Source of the DNA: Tateyamaria sp.
GTDB taxonomy: Bacteria; Pseudomonadota; Alphaproteobacteria; Rhodobacterales; Rhodobacteraceae
Reading direction: 5' to 3'
Assembly (NCBI GenBank): GCA_018668195.1
Contig: JABITU010000083.1
Coordinates: forward strand, 1 to 26,475
DNA: 26,475 bases
Shown here: piece by piece, positions 1-8,034 of the stretch
Position numbering within the stretch: position 1 is the stretch's first letter
Layout: every line of letters begins with the position of its first letter
Translations under genes and position numbers: made by a program
Notes under the pieces: model-generated
Databases searched by the model: none
Told to the model about the DNA's origin: nothing
The model's input: only the letters and a program-made list of their open reading frames with translations

Positions 1-584
1 GCATTGCGTTCTACGATGATGAACAGCTCGTCCTCAGTATAGAATTGCAAACGCGTCGGAATGCCGAACCTGTCGCGCAGCGGTGTTGTCAGCAAGCCCA
101 TACGGGTCGTCGCACCCACCAGCGTAAATGGCTGCAATTCGATGCGCACTGTGCGCGCCGCAGGCCCCTCACCAATCACAAGATCCAGCTCAAAATCCTC
201 AAGCGCCGGGTAAAGCACCTCTTCGACCACTGGATTCAGCCGATGGATTTCATCAATGAACAAAACGTCGCGCGCGTCCAGATTGGTCAAGATCGCTGCG
301 AGGTCCCCTGCCCGCGCCAGCACCGGACCCGAGGTCATTCGAAAATTGACCCCAAGTTCCCGCGCCATGATCTGCGCCAGAGTGGTCTTGCCTAGCCCCG
401 GAGGACCATAAAACAAAGTGTGGTCCATCGCTTCGCCACGCTGCCGGGCTGATTGGATAAAGACGCGCAAATTCGCTCGCGCCTCGGCCTGACCAACAAA
501 ATTATCCAGGCTCTGAGGCCGCAACGCACGATCCCGATCATCGGGCAAGGCCGTGGGGCGCAATGTCGGATCCGGTTCAGACAT
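1..584 (-). CDS. ruvB: Holliday junction branch-migration helicase RuvB (5' part of gene; C-terminus beyond window)
   Basis: RuvB is the AAA+ hexameric motor that drives branch migration of Holliday junctions together with RuvA. Reading the minus strand from the ATG at 584, about 194 codons are present and the frame stays open to the window edge, so the C-terminal part lies outside. The N-terminus ends a short acidic leader with the typical [12 protein letters not shown] segment. A Walker A motif (GPPGLGKT) and a Walker B/DEIH motif ([10 protein letters not shown]) follow, then the GATTR sensor segment. The start lies 3 bp after the ruvA stop codon, so the gene is the last member of a ruvC-ruvA-ruvB run. 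The assignment is secure; only the length is unknown. Confidence 0.96.
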   Translation of the reverse strand, partial: MSEPDPTLRPTALPDDRDRALRPQSLDNFVGQAEARANLRVFIQSARQRGEAMDHTLFYGPPGLGKTTLAQIMARELGVNFRMTSGPVLARAGDLAAILTNLDARDVLFIDEIHRLNPVVEEVLYPALEDFELDLVIGEGPAARTVRIELQPFTLVGATTRMGLLTTPLRDRFGIPTRLQFYTEDELFIIVERN

Positions 585-587
585 GCA

Positions 588-1244
588 TCACCCCTTTGGT
601 GCCAATAGTTTCAACGCTGTCCGGATCAGTGCGGGCGTATCCGCGTCGGGTGTTTCGCCTGCCGCCTGCGCAACAGCCGCAGCTGCGTCAGATGGACTGT
701 AGCCAAGATTTCCCAACGCTGACAGTGCATCCGCCTGCGCCGAAATCGGAACTGCAGGCGTCATCGCGACCGCAACTGGCTCTATCATATCCGCCTCCGC
801 ATCGCCCATCGCCTCGGCAACCGCATTGCCCATGGCCATCATAGACGGCGCCTTGTCCTTAAGGTCCAGCACAACACGCTGCGCTATCTTTGGGCCGACC
901 CCCTTTGCAGCCTTTACCGCCGACCAATCGCCCAAAGCAATCGCCCGGCTCACGCCATCGGCACCCAGCGTACCCAAAATGGCCAGCGAAGCCTTGGCAC
1001 CCACGCCCTGAACCGACACCAACAACCGATGCCACTCTTTTTCGACCAGCGTTGGAAACCCGTAAAGCTGCATCAGGTCTTCACGCACGACCATATCAGT
1101 ATAAAGCGCACAGACTTGTCCCGCTTCGGGTATAGCCGCCAATGTCCGATCCGAACAAAACACCAGGTACCCAACACCGCGCACATCCATCAAAACGTGG
1201 TCCAAGGCGCGGTATTCAATCCGTCCCGTCAGCTTGCCAATCAT
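588..1244 (-). CDS. ruvA: Holliday junction DNA-binding protein RuvA
   Basis: RuvA binds the four-way junction as a tetramer and loads RuvB. The 218-residue product starts [11 protein letters not shown], the usual OB-fold N-terminus. It carries two helix-hairpin-helix motifs (around [10 protein letters not shown] and [13 protein letters not shown]), an Ala/Met-rich acidic linker, and a C-terminal domain III ([16 protein letters not shown]) that contacts RuvB. A longer in-frame reading begins at 1301. The start at 1244 is preferred because it matches the family N-terminus and its ATG overlaps the ruvC TGA as ATGA, a standard translational-coupling arrangement. ruvB begins 3 bp downstream of the ruvA stop. 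Confidence 0.96.
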   Translation of the reverse strand: MIGKLTGRIEYRALDHVLMDVRGVGYLVFCSDRTLAAIPEAGQVCALYTDMVVREDLMQLYGFPTLVEKEWHRLLVSVQGVGAKASLAILGTLGADGVSRAIALGDWSAVKAAKGVGPKIAQRVVLDLKDKAPSMMAMGNAVAEAMGDAEADMIEPVAVAMTPAVPISAQADALSALGNLGYSPSDAAAAVAQAAGETPDADTPALIRTALKLLAPKG

Positions 1245-1741
1245 GCCTGCACCCGTGCAATCGCCGCAGCCAGCGCACCCCCCGACCGATGCGCATGACA
1301 AATCGCAATCGCCAAGGCGTCTGCTGCATCCGGCCCTGCCAGTTCAACGCCGGGCAGTTGCACGCGCACCATATGCGCCACCTGCCGCTTGTCTGCATGC
1401 CCAACCCCAACGACCGTTTTTTTCACCGAGTTGGGCGCATATTCACCGACCTGCAGACCAGCACGCGCCAGCGCCAGCATCGCTACGCCGCGCGCTTGCC
1501 CCAGCTTGAGCGTGCCTGCACCGTCTTTGTTCACAAATGTCTCTTCGATCGCCGACGCCTCTGGCGCATGGGCAGCTATGACCTCGTTTAGCTGTTCAAA
1601 AAGGCTCAGCAAGCGGCTTGGCAGTTCTGTACCAGTCGAGTGACAGACACCGTTGGCTACGTGACGCAACCTCGATCCCTCTGACTCGATGACGCCCCAC
1701 CCCATATGCCTCAGACCCGGGTCGATTCCCAAAATACGCAT
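1241..1741 (-). CDS. ruvC: Crossover junction endodeoxyribonuclease RuvC
   Basis: RuvC is the dimeric resolvase that cuts Holliday junctions after RuvAB branch migration. The 166-residue product begins MRILGIDPG. Its four acidic catalytic residues fall at D7, E66, D138 and D141, the numbering known for the E. coli enzyme. The open frame extends further upstream to 1855, but those 38 residues lack family character, so the start is set at 1741. It is the first gene of ruvC-ruvA-ruvB and overlaps ruvA by four bases. A one-mismatch LexA-like site lies about 85 bp upstream of the start (see separate entry). Confidence 0.96.
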   Translation of the reverse strand: MRILGIDPGLRHMGWGVIESEGSRLRHVANGVCHSTGTELPSRLLSLFEQLNEVIAAHAPEASAIEETFVNKDGAGTLKLGQARGVAMLALARAGLQVGEYAPNSVKKTVVGVGHADKRQVAHMVRVQLPGVELAGPDAADALAIAICHAHRSGGALAAAIARVQA

Positions 1742-1825
1742 GTAATATGCTTGTCCTTCACCTGTGCCGACTTTTTCGTGGCTTTTGTAACGCACTAGCA
1801 CGAAAGGCGAACATCCGCCAAGAGT

Positions 1826-1840
1826 TAACCGCAGATGAAC
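1826..1840 (-). promoter_or_regulatory. Possible LexA (SOS) box upstream of ruvC, one mismatch
   Basis: Alphaproteobacterial LexA commonly recognises the direct repeat GTTC-N7-GTTC. On the minus strand this site reads GTTC-ATCTGCG-GTTA, correct in spacing with one mismatch in the second half. It sits 85-99 bp upstream of the ruvC ATG, and a weak -35-like TTGGCG lies next to it. SOS control of ruv genes is known in several bacteria. One mismatch in eight fixed bases can arise by chance, so this is a candidate only. Confidence 0.35.
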
Positions 1841-1965
1841 ATTTGTGACATGCATCTTTCCAACAGCGACAAGTGCTTGAGTAAATGTGTCAAAATCGCC
1901 CTAAGAGTGTCAGATTACGACATATAATACGCGCAAATTTTCCCATTATTTTCTGTATGTTAACA

Positions 1966-1980
1966 CATGTCCGTGACATG
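1966..1980. promoter_or_regulatory. 15-bp perfect palindrome, possible operator
   Basis: CATGTC, three bases CGT, then GACATG form a perfect 6+3+6 dyad. It lies 117 bp upstream of the DUF1127 ATG and about 225 bp from the ruvC start, in otherwise AT-rich sequence. The form fits a dimeric repressor or activator site, but I do not recognise the regulator. A short GCATA/TATGC dyad follows within 10 bp. Confidence 0.3.
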
Positions 1981-2096
1981 CAAAATCTGCATAGCACATA
2001 TGCTTTTTCACCGCTTGTCGCCTCTTTGCATGCCGCCTAAATGCTGTGCACAACGCCGAATGGTTCGACGTTCCAAATCTAAAAAGGACTGCTGCA

Positions 2097-2303
2097 ATGG
2101 CTGCTTTCGACACCAACCGCTCCGCACATGGCGCTGCACCTATTGCAGGCCAAATCACCCGCTTCTTCCACGTACTGATCAATACAGTCGTGACATGGAA
2201 CGATGCCCGTTTGACCCGCAATGCCCTAAATAGCCTTACCGATCGCGAACTCGAAGACATCGGTCTGATGCGCGGCGATATCGAAGACGTCGCGAAATAC
2301 TAA
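2097..2303 (+). CDS. DUF1127 (YjiS-like) small protein
   Basis: This 68-residue protein ends in the DUF1127 signature: LTRNALNSLTDRELEDIGLMRGDIEDVAKY matches the family pattern L-x-x-L-x-D-R-x-L-x-D-I-G-L-x-R-x-D-I. DUF1127 proteins in alphaproteobacteria are small, abundant and Arg-rich; some bind RNA or affect phosphate and stress physiology, but the function of this one is unknown. The ATG at 2097 is preferred over the upstream frame start at 2046 because AAGGA stands about ten bases before it and the DUF1127 domain needs nothing upstream. The gene is monocistronic: it follows a palindrome-bearing intergenic region and ends just before a strong terminator. Confidence 0.88.
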   Translation: MAAFDTNRSAHGAAPIAGQITRFFHVLINTVVTWNDARLTRNALNSLTDRELEDIGLMRGDIEDVAKY

Positions 2304-2341
2304 GGTGCCAAAGCCCTCTTCACTGGAGGCCGCACTAAAAG

Positions 2342-2380
2342 AAAAAGCCGTATGCCCCAAAAGGGTCCGCGGCTTTTTTG
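2342..2380 (+). terminator. Rho-independent terminator of the DUF1127 gene
   Basis: AAAAAGCCG (2342-2350) pairs exactly with CGGCTTTTT (2370-2378), and the downstream arm ends in a T run. The 19-nt loop contains a smaller CCC/GGG pairing. It begins 38 bp after the DUF1127 stop. The A-tract on the other arm means it could also work for transcription coming from prmA on the minus strand. Confidence 0.85.
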
Positions 2381-2439
2381 CAATTTTGACCCATATGGCA
2401 CGACTGCTCGCATCCTTAATGAACGAACCTGAGGTCACT

Positions 2440-2540
2440 CAAGTGTCTATAAAGGATGCCGAAATACCTCAAAAGTCTTGCGTTATCTAAAGCGTTGAAA
2501 CGTAAGGTTTCAGACAGATTTGGATGCGTCACGTCTTACC
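2440..2540 (+). repeat. Dispersed intergenic palindromic repeat, copy 1 of 4 (degenerate)
   Basis: This is the most diverged copy of a repeat also found near 5100, 7818 and 20443. Conserved blocks, in order, are AAAGGATGC, CGAAATACCTC, TTATCTAAAGCGTTGAAA, GTTTCAG-CAG-TTTGG and TGCGTCAC. In the better copies these read AAAGCATC, CGAAATACTTGAGACATC, ATCACCTAACGCGTTGAAAT, ATTTCAGGCAGCGTTGG and GTGATTCA. It occupies the gap between the convergent DUF1127 gene and prmA. The core is an imperfect dyad (ATCACC-TAACGC facing GCGTTGG-GTGAT in the consensus), weakened in this copy. Confidence 0.6.
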
Positions 2541-2595
2541 TATAGCGCTCTGAACACCGACAACTTCGCTCAGTCTATTGGAAAATAACCTAGGA

Positions 2596-3462
2596 TCAGC
2601 ACATCTTGTGCAACGTTAGTGTCGTCCATTCACCAATCTCTGCACGATGGTGGAGAGTGTTTCCAAGGCGATTATACACCTCAACCACATCGTCGGCCTG
2701 CTCATTGAGAATCCCCGAAAGGATCGCGTATCCACCCGCACACAGCCGGGCCGTCAGGTCGGGCGCAAGCGCTACTAGCGGACCCTTGAGGATGTTGGCA
2801 AAGATTAGGTCAAACGGCCCCGTCAACTCGGGGTGATCGAAACCGGCGGCTTCGACGACGGTGACCCGCCCCTCCATGTCATTGGCGCGCAAATTGGCCA
2901 GAGCCACTTCGACGGCCTGCATGTCGATGTCGCTGGCGAGCACCCGTTCGGGCCATACAGCGGCCGCCCCCATCGCCAAAACTGCGGTGCCACAACCGAT
3001 ATCAACTGCCCGGCGACCATGGAAACCTGACTCCGCAAGCCTATCCAGCGCTTCCAGACATCCCAAAGTGGTGCCGTGGTGGCCAGTTCCAAAAGCCATT
3101 GCCGCCTCGATCAGCAGCGCATGCTTGCCTGAGGGCACTTTATCCGCGTCGTGGCTACCATAGACGAAAAAACGGCCCGCCTCCACCGGCGACAGCTCTC
3201 GACGCACATGTGCGACCCAGTCGGTCTCGGGCAATTCAGACACTGTAAAGGTCTTAGCGTCCAATGCCGTCGACAAGATCAGCAATGCTGTTTCATCCGG
3301 CGCGTCAGTGAAATATCCACCCACTTCCCACAGTCCCGATCCATCCTCGACCTCAAAGACACCGACCCCTGTAGGTTCAGGTTCCATTCGTTCAAGCGCC
3401 TCGCCAAGAGCGGTGGCAGCGGTCTTGCCATCCAGAGTGGTCAGCGCGGTCCATGTGGGCAT
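2596..3462 (-). CDS. prmA: Ribosomal protein L11 methyltransferase PrmA
   Basis: PrmA trimethylates ribosomal protein L11 using S-adenosylmethionine, in the cytoplasm. The 288-residue product has the family's SAM-binding segments: AFGTGHHGTT (residues 123-132), motif I DIGCGTA (154-160), an acidic motif II (ASDIDMQAVEVA) and the NILKGPL substrate-site motif (223-229) in place of the N6-methylase NPPY. The N-terminal part (about 1-100) is the divergent L11-recognition domain. The ATG at 3462 has GGAG about seven bases upstream. The gene runs convergent to the DUF1127 gene, with a repeat copy between them. Confidence 0.93.
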   Translation of the reverse strand: MPTWTALTTLDGKTAATALGEALERMEPEPTGVGVFEVEDGSGLWEVGGYFTDAPDETALLILSTALDAKTFTVSELPETDWVAHVRRELSPVEAGRFFVYGSHDADKVPSGKHALLIEAAMAFGTGHHGTTLGCLEALDRLAESGFHGRRAVDIGCGTAVLAMGAAAVWPERVLASDIDMQAVEVALANLRANDMEGRVTVVEAAGFDHPELTGPFDLIFANILKGPLVALAPDLTARLCAGGYAILSGILNEQADDVVEVYNRLGNTLHHRAEIGEWTTLTLHKMC

Positions 3463-3697
3463 TTTCGTCTCCGGTGTGTATCCATTGCGGCGAGGGGCAC
3501 GCAGCTTATCGCGGTCTCTTACTCAAGGGATGCGGAATACTGGCAAGCCTTAGTCGCTGCAAGCCCACAGTTGTCCCACACCTGACTGCAAGACCCACAT
3601 CGCCGTAGCTGGATCACGACCAAGTACAAAGGAAATACCTATCCAAAAATATCATTCTGCGCAGTATCGAACAAATCAGGCTCTTGCCAATGCTCTG

Positions 3698-4930
3698 CTA
3701 TTGGGCAGGTGCCGCAGATAACCGGGCCAGACGGGTCTCGTATCCTGGCTCTGGGTGGCGCGGGATCAGCAATGCCAGCAAAAGCGACACCGCGGCCATG
3801 CCCGCAGCAAGCAAAAAAACCGACGCAGGCGACACCAGCCACAGAAATCCAAGGGGCAGCGGCAAACCGACTGCAGCGATATGGTTGATCGTAAAGGCCA
3901 CGGCGGCAGTAGGAGCAATATCACCCGGATCCGCGATCTTTTGGAAATAAGTCTTGAGCGCAAGCGCCAGCCCGAAAAAGATGTGATCAATCACATAAAG
4001 CCCTGCTGCGACGAACAATCCCCAGCCAAGGAAATACACGCCGCCATAACAAAGAAACACAACCACAAGGCCAGCGTATTCGACCACAAGCGCCTTGCGC
4101 TCGCCGTATACGGCCACGATACGCCCCAAAAGTGGTGCGACAATGATCGTGATCACCAGATTGATTAGGTAAAGCGCGGTAAGCTCATGCACCTGAAAGC
4201 CAAATTTTTCGACCATCATGAACGCTGCAAAGACCATGAATATCTGCCGGCGGGCACCCGACATGAATTGCAGCGCATAATACAGCCAGTAACGACGGCG
4301 CAGGATCATCTTTTTTACCTGCGGATACGGCGCATCGAACTGCGGATAAGCCACCATAGCAAAGATAGCGATGGCGGCGGTGACGCCACCGCCAACCATG
4401 TAAAGCGCATTAAACGTCAGCCCCAGCGGCTCCCAAAGGATCATGATTACAAAATAGACCAGAAGTGTCGCCACTGATCCTGTTGCCATAAGCCAGCCCA
4501 GCGTCTGTGGCGCGCTCTTTTTGGGTAACCACTGCAATTGCAAAGACTGGTTGACGGTCTCGTAATAATGAAACCCAACTGAACTGAGAAATGTCAGGAT
4601 CAATATGCCCTGTAACTGAGGGAATTGCGCCGTCAGCGCTGTGGTCACGCCCAACAACACCAGCGAAGCCAGCCCTAGCACCTGTTCGCGCAGAAATATG
4701 ATGATAAGGATCACGCCCACAGCTAAGAGCCCGGGAATTTCACGCACTGTATGCAACAACCCAATGTCAGCACCGTCAAAATTCGCAGCCTCAACCACGA
4801 AATTGTTCAACAACGCCAGCCATACCGAAAACGCGATCGGCATCGCGAATGCCATTAGGAACAAAAGCGATATGGGGCGCTGCCAACGGGGCAATCTTAA
4901 TGCATCAGCAAGGGGTACACTGCGTTTCAT
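3698..4930 (-). CDS. Major facilitator superfamily transporter (substrate unknown)
   Basis: This 410-residue integral membrane protein has about twelve hydrophobic segments in two groups, split by a central basic loop (YPQVKKMILRRRYW, about residues 205-217). That is the 6+6 layout of MFS permeases. The N-terminal half has a short cytoplasmic Arg-rich start and a first membrane segment from about residue 20. The loop YGERKALVVEY in the second half resembles the MFS signature loop between helices. No substrate-specific motif was recognised. The ATG at 4930 is the first in the frame and an AAAAGG tract lies upstream. prmA follows downstream after 235 bp that contain no gene. Confidence 0.82.
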   Translation of the reverse strand: MKRSVPLADALRLPRWQRPISLLFLMAFAMPIAFSVWLALLNNFVVEAANFDGADIGLLHTVREIPGLLAVGVILIIIFLREQVLGLASLVLLGVTTALTAQFPQLQGILILTFLSSVGFHYYETVNQSLQLQWLPKKSAPQTLGWLMATGSVATLLVYFVIMILWEPLGLTFNALYMVGGGVTAAIAIFAMVAYPQFDAPYPQVKKMILRRRYWLYYALQFMSGARRQIFMVFAAFMMVEKFGFQVHELTALYLINLVITIIVAPLLGRIVAVYGERKALVVEYAGLVVVFLCYGGVYFLGWGLFVAAGLYVIDHIFFGLALALKTYFQKIADPGDIAPTAAVAFTINHIAAVGLPLPLGFLWLVSPASVFLLAAGMAAVSLLLALLIPRHPEPGYETRLARLSAAPAQ

Positions 4931-5264
4931 ACATTTGCTTTACGCCTTTTATTCAAATCGGGCGAGGGGGTGAATTGGCTAAATGCAAAAGATGCTGCCT
5001 GCAAACGCCCCCGCTGCTATCAACAAAGCCGTGCACCAGTCCAGCGCCCTGCATACACCACCCAAATCTCCACAGTGTACCCGCACTTAGAAACGTTAAG
5101 CGAAAACTTGAATCACCCAGCTCTGCCTAAAATCAGAGTCTCCAACGTGTGATATCATGCACGACATTTTGGGCATTTCGTCCAACGCTTTTGGCAAGCA
5201 GCTCTTTGCATGTTCACCTAACATCAGAACGCACAATCGCCAGCTGACCGACGTACATGCAGCA
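4931..5264. other. Intergenic region upstream of the MFS gene and downstream of pcs
   Basis: This 334-bp stretch contains no credible gene: the short plus-strand frames here are low-complexity and lack ribosome sites. Its right half carries copy 2 of the dispersed repeat. The promoter of the MFS gene must lie here unless the gene is read through from pcs; I could not identify -35/-10 elements. Confidence 0.5.
5100..5205 (-). repeat. Dispersed intergenic palindromic repeat, copy 2 of 4
   Basis: On the plus strand this reads GAAAACTTGAATCACCC, CTGCCTAAAATCAGAG, CAACG, ATCATGCACGACATTTTG and ATTTCGTCCAACGCTTT. That is the reverse complement of the repeat consensus and aligns well with copy 3 (GAAAACCTGAAT, CTGCCTGAAATCAAAG, CAACGCGTTAGGTGATGCGCGATGTCT, ATTTCGCACGATGCTTT). 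A few bases in the ATCACCTAACGCG arm are missing, so the hairpin is weaker. It begins about 60 bp downstream of the pcs stop codon and upstream of the MFS gene. Confidence 0.72.
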
Positions 5265-5957
5265 TCAGTCGCGCTTGGTGATCACCTGTTGGGCTACCCC
5301 AGCCAAAACGAGGTAGACCGACGTCAGGATCAGCCCCCAGTGGGCCCAGCTTTCAGGATGAAAATCAACCCAGGCGGCCCAGCCAGCAAAGAATGTCCAC
5401 GCTCCGGCGATCGGCAGGCTGATCATGCGCCAACGCTCCGTACGGACCGGATGGATGAACTTCAGCGGCAAGAACATTGCAACCGACAATGTGGTGACCA
5501 TGCCCAAGCTGATCCAGAAGTTCGGTTCAAGCGCAAATATCACCAACACCACCATATTCCAGCAGCCGGGAAACCCGCTAAATGAATTATCCTTTGTTTT
5601 TATTCGTGTATCTGCAAAATACATAGCAGAAGCAAAGGTGATGACAATGATCGCAAACCACCCCGTCCACCCATCCATCAATCCGGACTTGAACAGGGCA
5701 AAGGCAGGGATAAAGACATAGGTCAAGTAATCGATGATCAGATCAAGCAAGACACCATCAAACTCAGGCGCGTTTGATTTAACGTCAAACTTACGTGCGA
5801 GGGGCCCGTCAATCCCGTCCACAATAAAGGCGACGACGAGCCACAAAAACATCAGGTCCCACTGTCCATCAACCGCCGCCAGCATTGCCAGCATCGCGAA
5901 AACGGCTCCCGTGGCGGTTAGCAAGTGAACCGCCAGCGCATATGTTTTGTTTGTCAT
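5265..5957 (-). CDS. pcs: Phosphatidylcholine synthase (CDP-diacylglycerol--choline O-phosphatidyltransferase)
   Basis: Pcs makes phosphatidylcholine directly from CDP-diacylglycerol and choline in the inner membrane. The 230-residue product is largely hydrophobic (about 7-8 membrane segments). It has the CDP-alcohol phosphotransferase motif D50-G51-x2-A54-R55...G68-x3-D72-x3-D76. The R-to-G gap is 12 residues, longer than the classical 8, which fits Pcs enzymes as I recall the rhizobial sequence. FSGFPGCWNM and PLKFIHPVR also match the Pcs family. The frame extends to an ATG at 6014, 15 bp after the xerC stop. The 5957 start was chosen because MTNKTYALAVHLLTATGA aligns with the family N-terminus, but neither start has a clear ribosome site. 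It is probably the last gene after DUF484 and xerC. Confidence 0.88.
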   Translation of the reverse strand: MTNKTYALAVHLLTATGAVFAMLAMLAAVDGQWDLMFLWLVVAFIVDGIDGPLARKFDVKSNAPEFDGVLLDLIIDYLTYVFIPAFALFKSGLMDGWTGWFAIIVITFASAMYFADTRIKTKDNSFSGFPGCWNMVVLVIFALEPNFWISLGMVTTLSVAMFLPLKFIHPVRTERWRMISLPIAGAWTFFAGWAAWVDFHPESWAHWGLILTSVYLVLAGVAQQVITKRD

Positions 5958-6029
5958 AACGTCGTCATGGGGCAAGATGCCTGCTGATGCAAACCAAAAG
6001 CGCGCCATGGCCACAGGTTGGCGTGCGCG

Positions 6030-6950
6030 CTAGGCTTTAGGATGCGCGTTCGCGTAAACGTCTAACAGGCGCGTCGTATCTACAGCCGTGTAAGCCTGAG
6101 TGGTTGACAAAGACGCATGCCCCAACAGTTCTTGAATCGCCCGTAAATCTCCGCCGGCATTCAGCAAATGCGTAGCGAAGCTGTGCCGCATAGCATGTGG
6201 CGTCGCACTCGCGGGCAGGCCCAACTGCATCCGAGTCTGGCTCATGACTTTCTGGATTGCTCGGGGCGCCAGCGCCCCGCCACGGATCGCCCGGAACAGC
6301 GGGTCTTCCTCAGATAATTCATAAGGGCAGGCCCGAACATAGGCCGTCACGGCATCGCGCGCCGCGTCGATCACCGGCACAATCCGTTCCTTACCGCCCT
6401 TGCCATGAATGCGCAAAACCTGTGGTAGCAGCGCGTCGGCACCGGTCAAGTTCAGTGCCTCTGAAATTCGCAAACCACACCCCCAAAGCAGGGTTAGTAC
6501 TGCGGCATCCCGCGCACCCACCCACTGCTTGACGGATTGGAGCGGCGCGACGTTAAGAACCTCTCGGGCGGCATCTTCGGCCAGTGGCCGAGGTAGCTTT
6601 TTGGTGAATTTTGGGGCCCGGATGGACAAAACCGCCGTGGGGTCAAATCCTTGCCGCACAGCGAGCCAGTTGTAGAACACTTTGACCGCTGACAATTTGC
6701 GCGCGAGCGACCGGGCACCCACCCCGCTGGACCGGGCACGCGCCATCCACGCTCGCATGTCGCGAGTCGTGATATGAGCCAGCGCACCAAGACCTTGCGG
6801 CGCGCCCGCGTGGACGGTCATGAAACTTAGAAATTCAGTGATGTCACCACCGTAGGCCACTAGGGTATTCTCGGCAGCGCCCTTTATGCTCTGCTGATGG
6901 GCAAGAAAGTCTTCCAACGCGTCACGAGCGGCTGGAGAGATAAGGCTCAT
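6030..6950 (-). CDS. xerC: Tyrosine recombinase XerC
   Basis: XerC acts with XerD at dif sites to resolve chromosome dimers. The 306-residue product has an N-terminal SAM-like core-binding domain (about 1-95) and a C-terminal catalytic domain. All catalytic residues are visible: R161 (GLRISEAL), K184 (HGKGGKER), H252-x2-R255 (HAMRHSFATHLL), H278 (LLGHAS) and the nucleophile Y287 (TTQAYTAVD). The HGKGGKER strand and the length are normal for chromosomal XerC, not phage integrases. The start at 6950 is preferred to the ATG at 6959 because it forms an ATGA overlap with the stop of the DUF484 gene. XerC next to DUF484 is a recurrent pairing in proteobacteria. Confidence 0.93.
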   Translation of the reverse strand: MSLISPAARDALEDFLAHQQSIKGAAENTLVAYGGDITEFLSFMTVHAGAPQGLGALAHITTRDMRAWMARARSSGVGARSLARKLSAVKVFYNWLAVRQGFDPTAVLSIRAPKFTKKLPRPLAEDAAREVLNVAPLQSVKQWVGARDAAVLTLLWGCGLRISEALNLTGADALLPQVLRIHGKGGKERIVPVIDAARDAVTAYVRACPYELSEEDPLFRAIRGGALAPRAIQKVMSQTRMQLGLPASATPHAMRHSFATHLLNAGGDLRAIQELLGHASLSTTQAYTAVDTTRLLDVYANAHPKA

Positions 6951-7654
6951 CCCAGCCAACGCCGCATGGCACGTTCAAATACGCCTGTGAAAAAGGCCAA
7001 AAGATCGGTTCCTTGCTGCGGGCCGAACATGTGAGGATCTTCAGCACCAAGAAGCAACAAACCAGGCAGGCGCCCATTCCCAAAGTCTAGTTTCAGGCAT
7101 GCTTCAGAGCGAATCCAGTCAGATTTTTCACCGTAAATCTCGTGATCGGCGTCTTTCATTTGGCGCAGCGTGACCTGACGAACCATACCGCCCCGGCCAG
7201 AGGTAAGGTAATTGACGATAAAACCCGGCTCGGCCACGCTCAAGACATCGCCCAATCGCTGCACAGCTGGATCAGCATCGTTTTGAACCGATTCCAACAC
7301 CAGTTTAACCGCGTCTACACGCAAAACCTCTGCGACTTCACCGCTCAAATCGCGCAAGAATGGTTCGAATTCTAGCGGATCAAGCATTCGCAGAATGGCA
7401 CGGTGAACCTGATTTGTCCCCGCCAGATTTTCATAGGCTGCTGCAATCACCGAGCGATGCGTTTCTTCCAGACGGTCAAGACGCGACTCGAGCCGATCCA
7501 TAGCAAGTCCGCGCAGATCAACGATATTTCCCCCCATCGCGTGTTCGTTTGCGGCAATCAGGGCATTCATAAGATCCTTGTCATCAAGAATCACATCGGG
7601 ACGTGAAATAATCGCCTCTCGCAGGGCGTCGTCTATTTTGGGTTGGCTGCTCAT
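6947..7654 (-). CDS. DUF484 family protein (GAF-like)
   Basis: This 235-residue cytoplasmic protein has an N-terminal helical, partly coiled region (residues about 45-80, rich in Leu/Glu/Arg with DRLESRLDRLEE) and a GAF-like C-terminal part ending LAFFTGVFERAMRRWL. Both are typical of DUF484, the family encoded beside xerC in many proteobacteria. Function is unknown; the fold suggests a sensory or scaffold role. The start at 7654 (MSSQPKIDDALREAI) is preferred over the upstream ATG at 7690 because the family begins at this point, although the ribosome site is weak. The stop codon overlaps the xerC start by ATGA, implying translational coupling. Confidence 0.85.
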   Translation of the reverse strand: MSSQPKIDDALREAIISRPDVILDDKDLMNALIAANEHAMGGNIVDLRGLAMDRLESRLDRLEETHRSVIAAAYENLAGTNQVHRAILRMLDPLEFEPFLRDLSGEVAEVLRVDAVKLVLESVQNDADPAVQRLGDVLSVAEPGFIVNYLTSGRGGMVRQVTLRQMKDADHEIYGEKSDWIRSEACLKLDFGNGRLPGLLLLGAEDPHMFGPQQGTDLLAFFTGVFERAMRRWLG

Positions 7655-8034
7655 ACCATGCTCAAATCTTATTTTTTGAACCCATAGCATGTGCCCAGTT
7701 CAAAATCTGCACTGATCTTTCAAAAAGTGCACAGGCCGGTCACCCTATTGCATGCGTGCATCATGAAGCAGCACGCGTTGCTGACTTTGTTGTGTAATCG
7801 CGGACGGCACTAGAGCACAACGCGGAAAACCTGAATAATCCAACGCTGCCTGAAATCAAAGATTTCAACGCGTTAGGTGATGCGCGATGTCTCAAGTATT
7901 TCGCACGATGCTTTAAAGACATACAAGCGCTGTTGTTCAAGCACACAAAACACTCGTTCGGAAATAGGTGCCCAAAGCGTTATCCTCGAGCACCAATGCG
8001 TTTCAAGCGTTTAAAAATGACCGCATATATGAAT
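7655..8034. other. Intergenic region upstream of DUF484 and downstream of the transaldolase gene
   Basis: About 380 bp without a supportable gene. The minus-strand frame at 7761-7946 has no recognisable similarity, no ribosome site, and runs straight across repeat copy 3. The left portion should hold the DUF484-xerC-pcs promoter; none was identified with confidence. Confidence 0.5.
7818..7930 (-). repeat. Dispersed intergenic palindromic repeat, copy 3 of 4 (best preserved)
   Basis: Read on the minus strand, the conserved blocks are TTTAAAGCATCGTG, CGAAATACTTGAGACATC, GCGCATCACCTAACGCG, TTGAAATCTTTGATTTCAGG, CAGCGTTGGATTATTCAGG and TTTTCCGC. The centre TTGAAATC-TTT-GATTTCAG is a dyad flanked by the outer CCTAACGCG/CAGCGTTGG dyad, so it could fold into a long imperfect hairpin in RNA. 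It lies about 105 bp downstream of the transaldolase stop and upstream of DUF484. Confidence 0.75.

Larger units (their letters stand above)
1742..2096. other. Divergent intergenic region between ruvC and the DUF1127 gene
   Basis: This 355-bp, comparatively AT-rich stretch must hold the promoters for ruvC (minus) and the DUF1127 gene (plus). Open frames crossing it are antisense or weak extensions without family character. It holds a LexA-like site near 1826-1840, a perfect palindrome CATGTC-CGT-GACATG at 1966-1980, and a second small inverted repeat (GCATA, 5 nt, TATGC) at 1989-2003. No convincing -10/-35 pair was found for either gene. Confidence 0.5.

Noticed and set aside
7761..7946. Minus-strand 61-codon frame, considered as an insertion-sequence remnant (TTTGTTGTGTAATCGC nearby)
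   Set aside because: It overlaps repeat copy 3, has no ribosome site, and the similarity to IS ends is too short to support.
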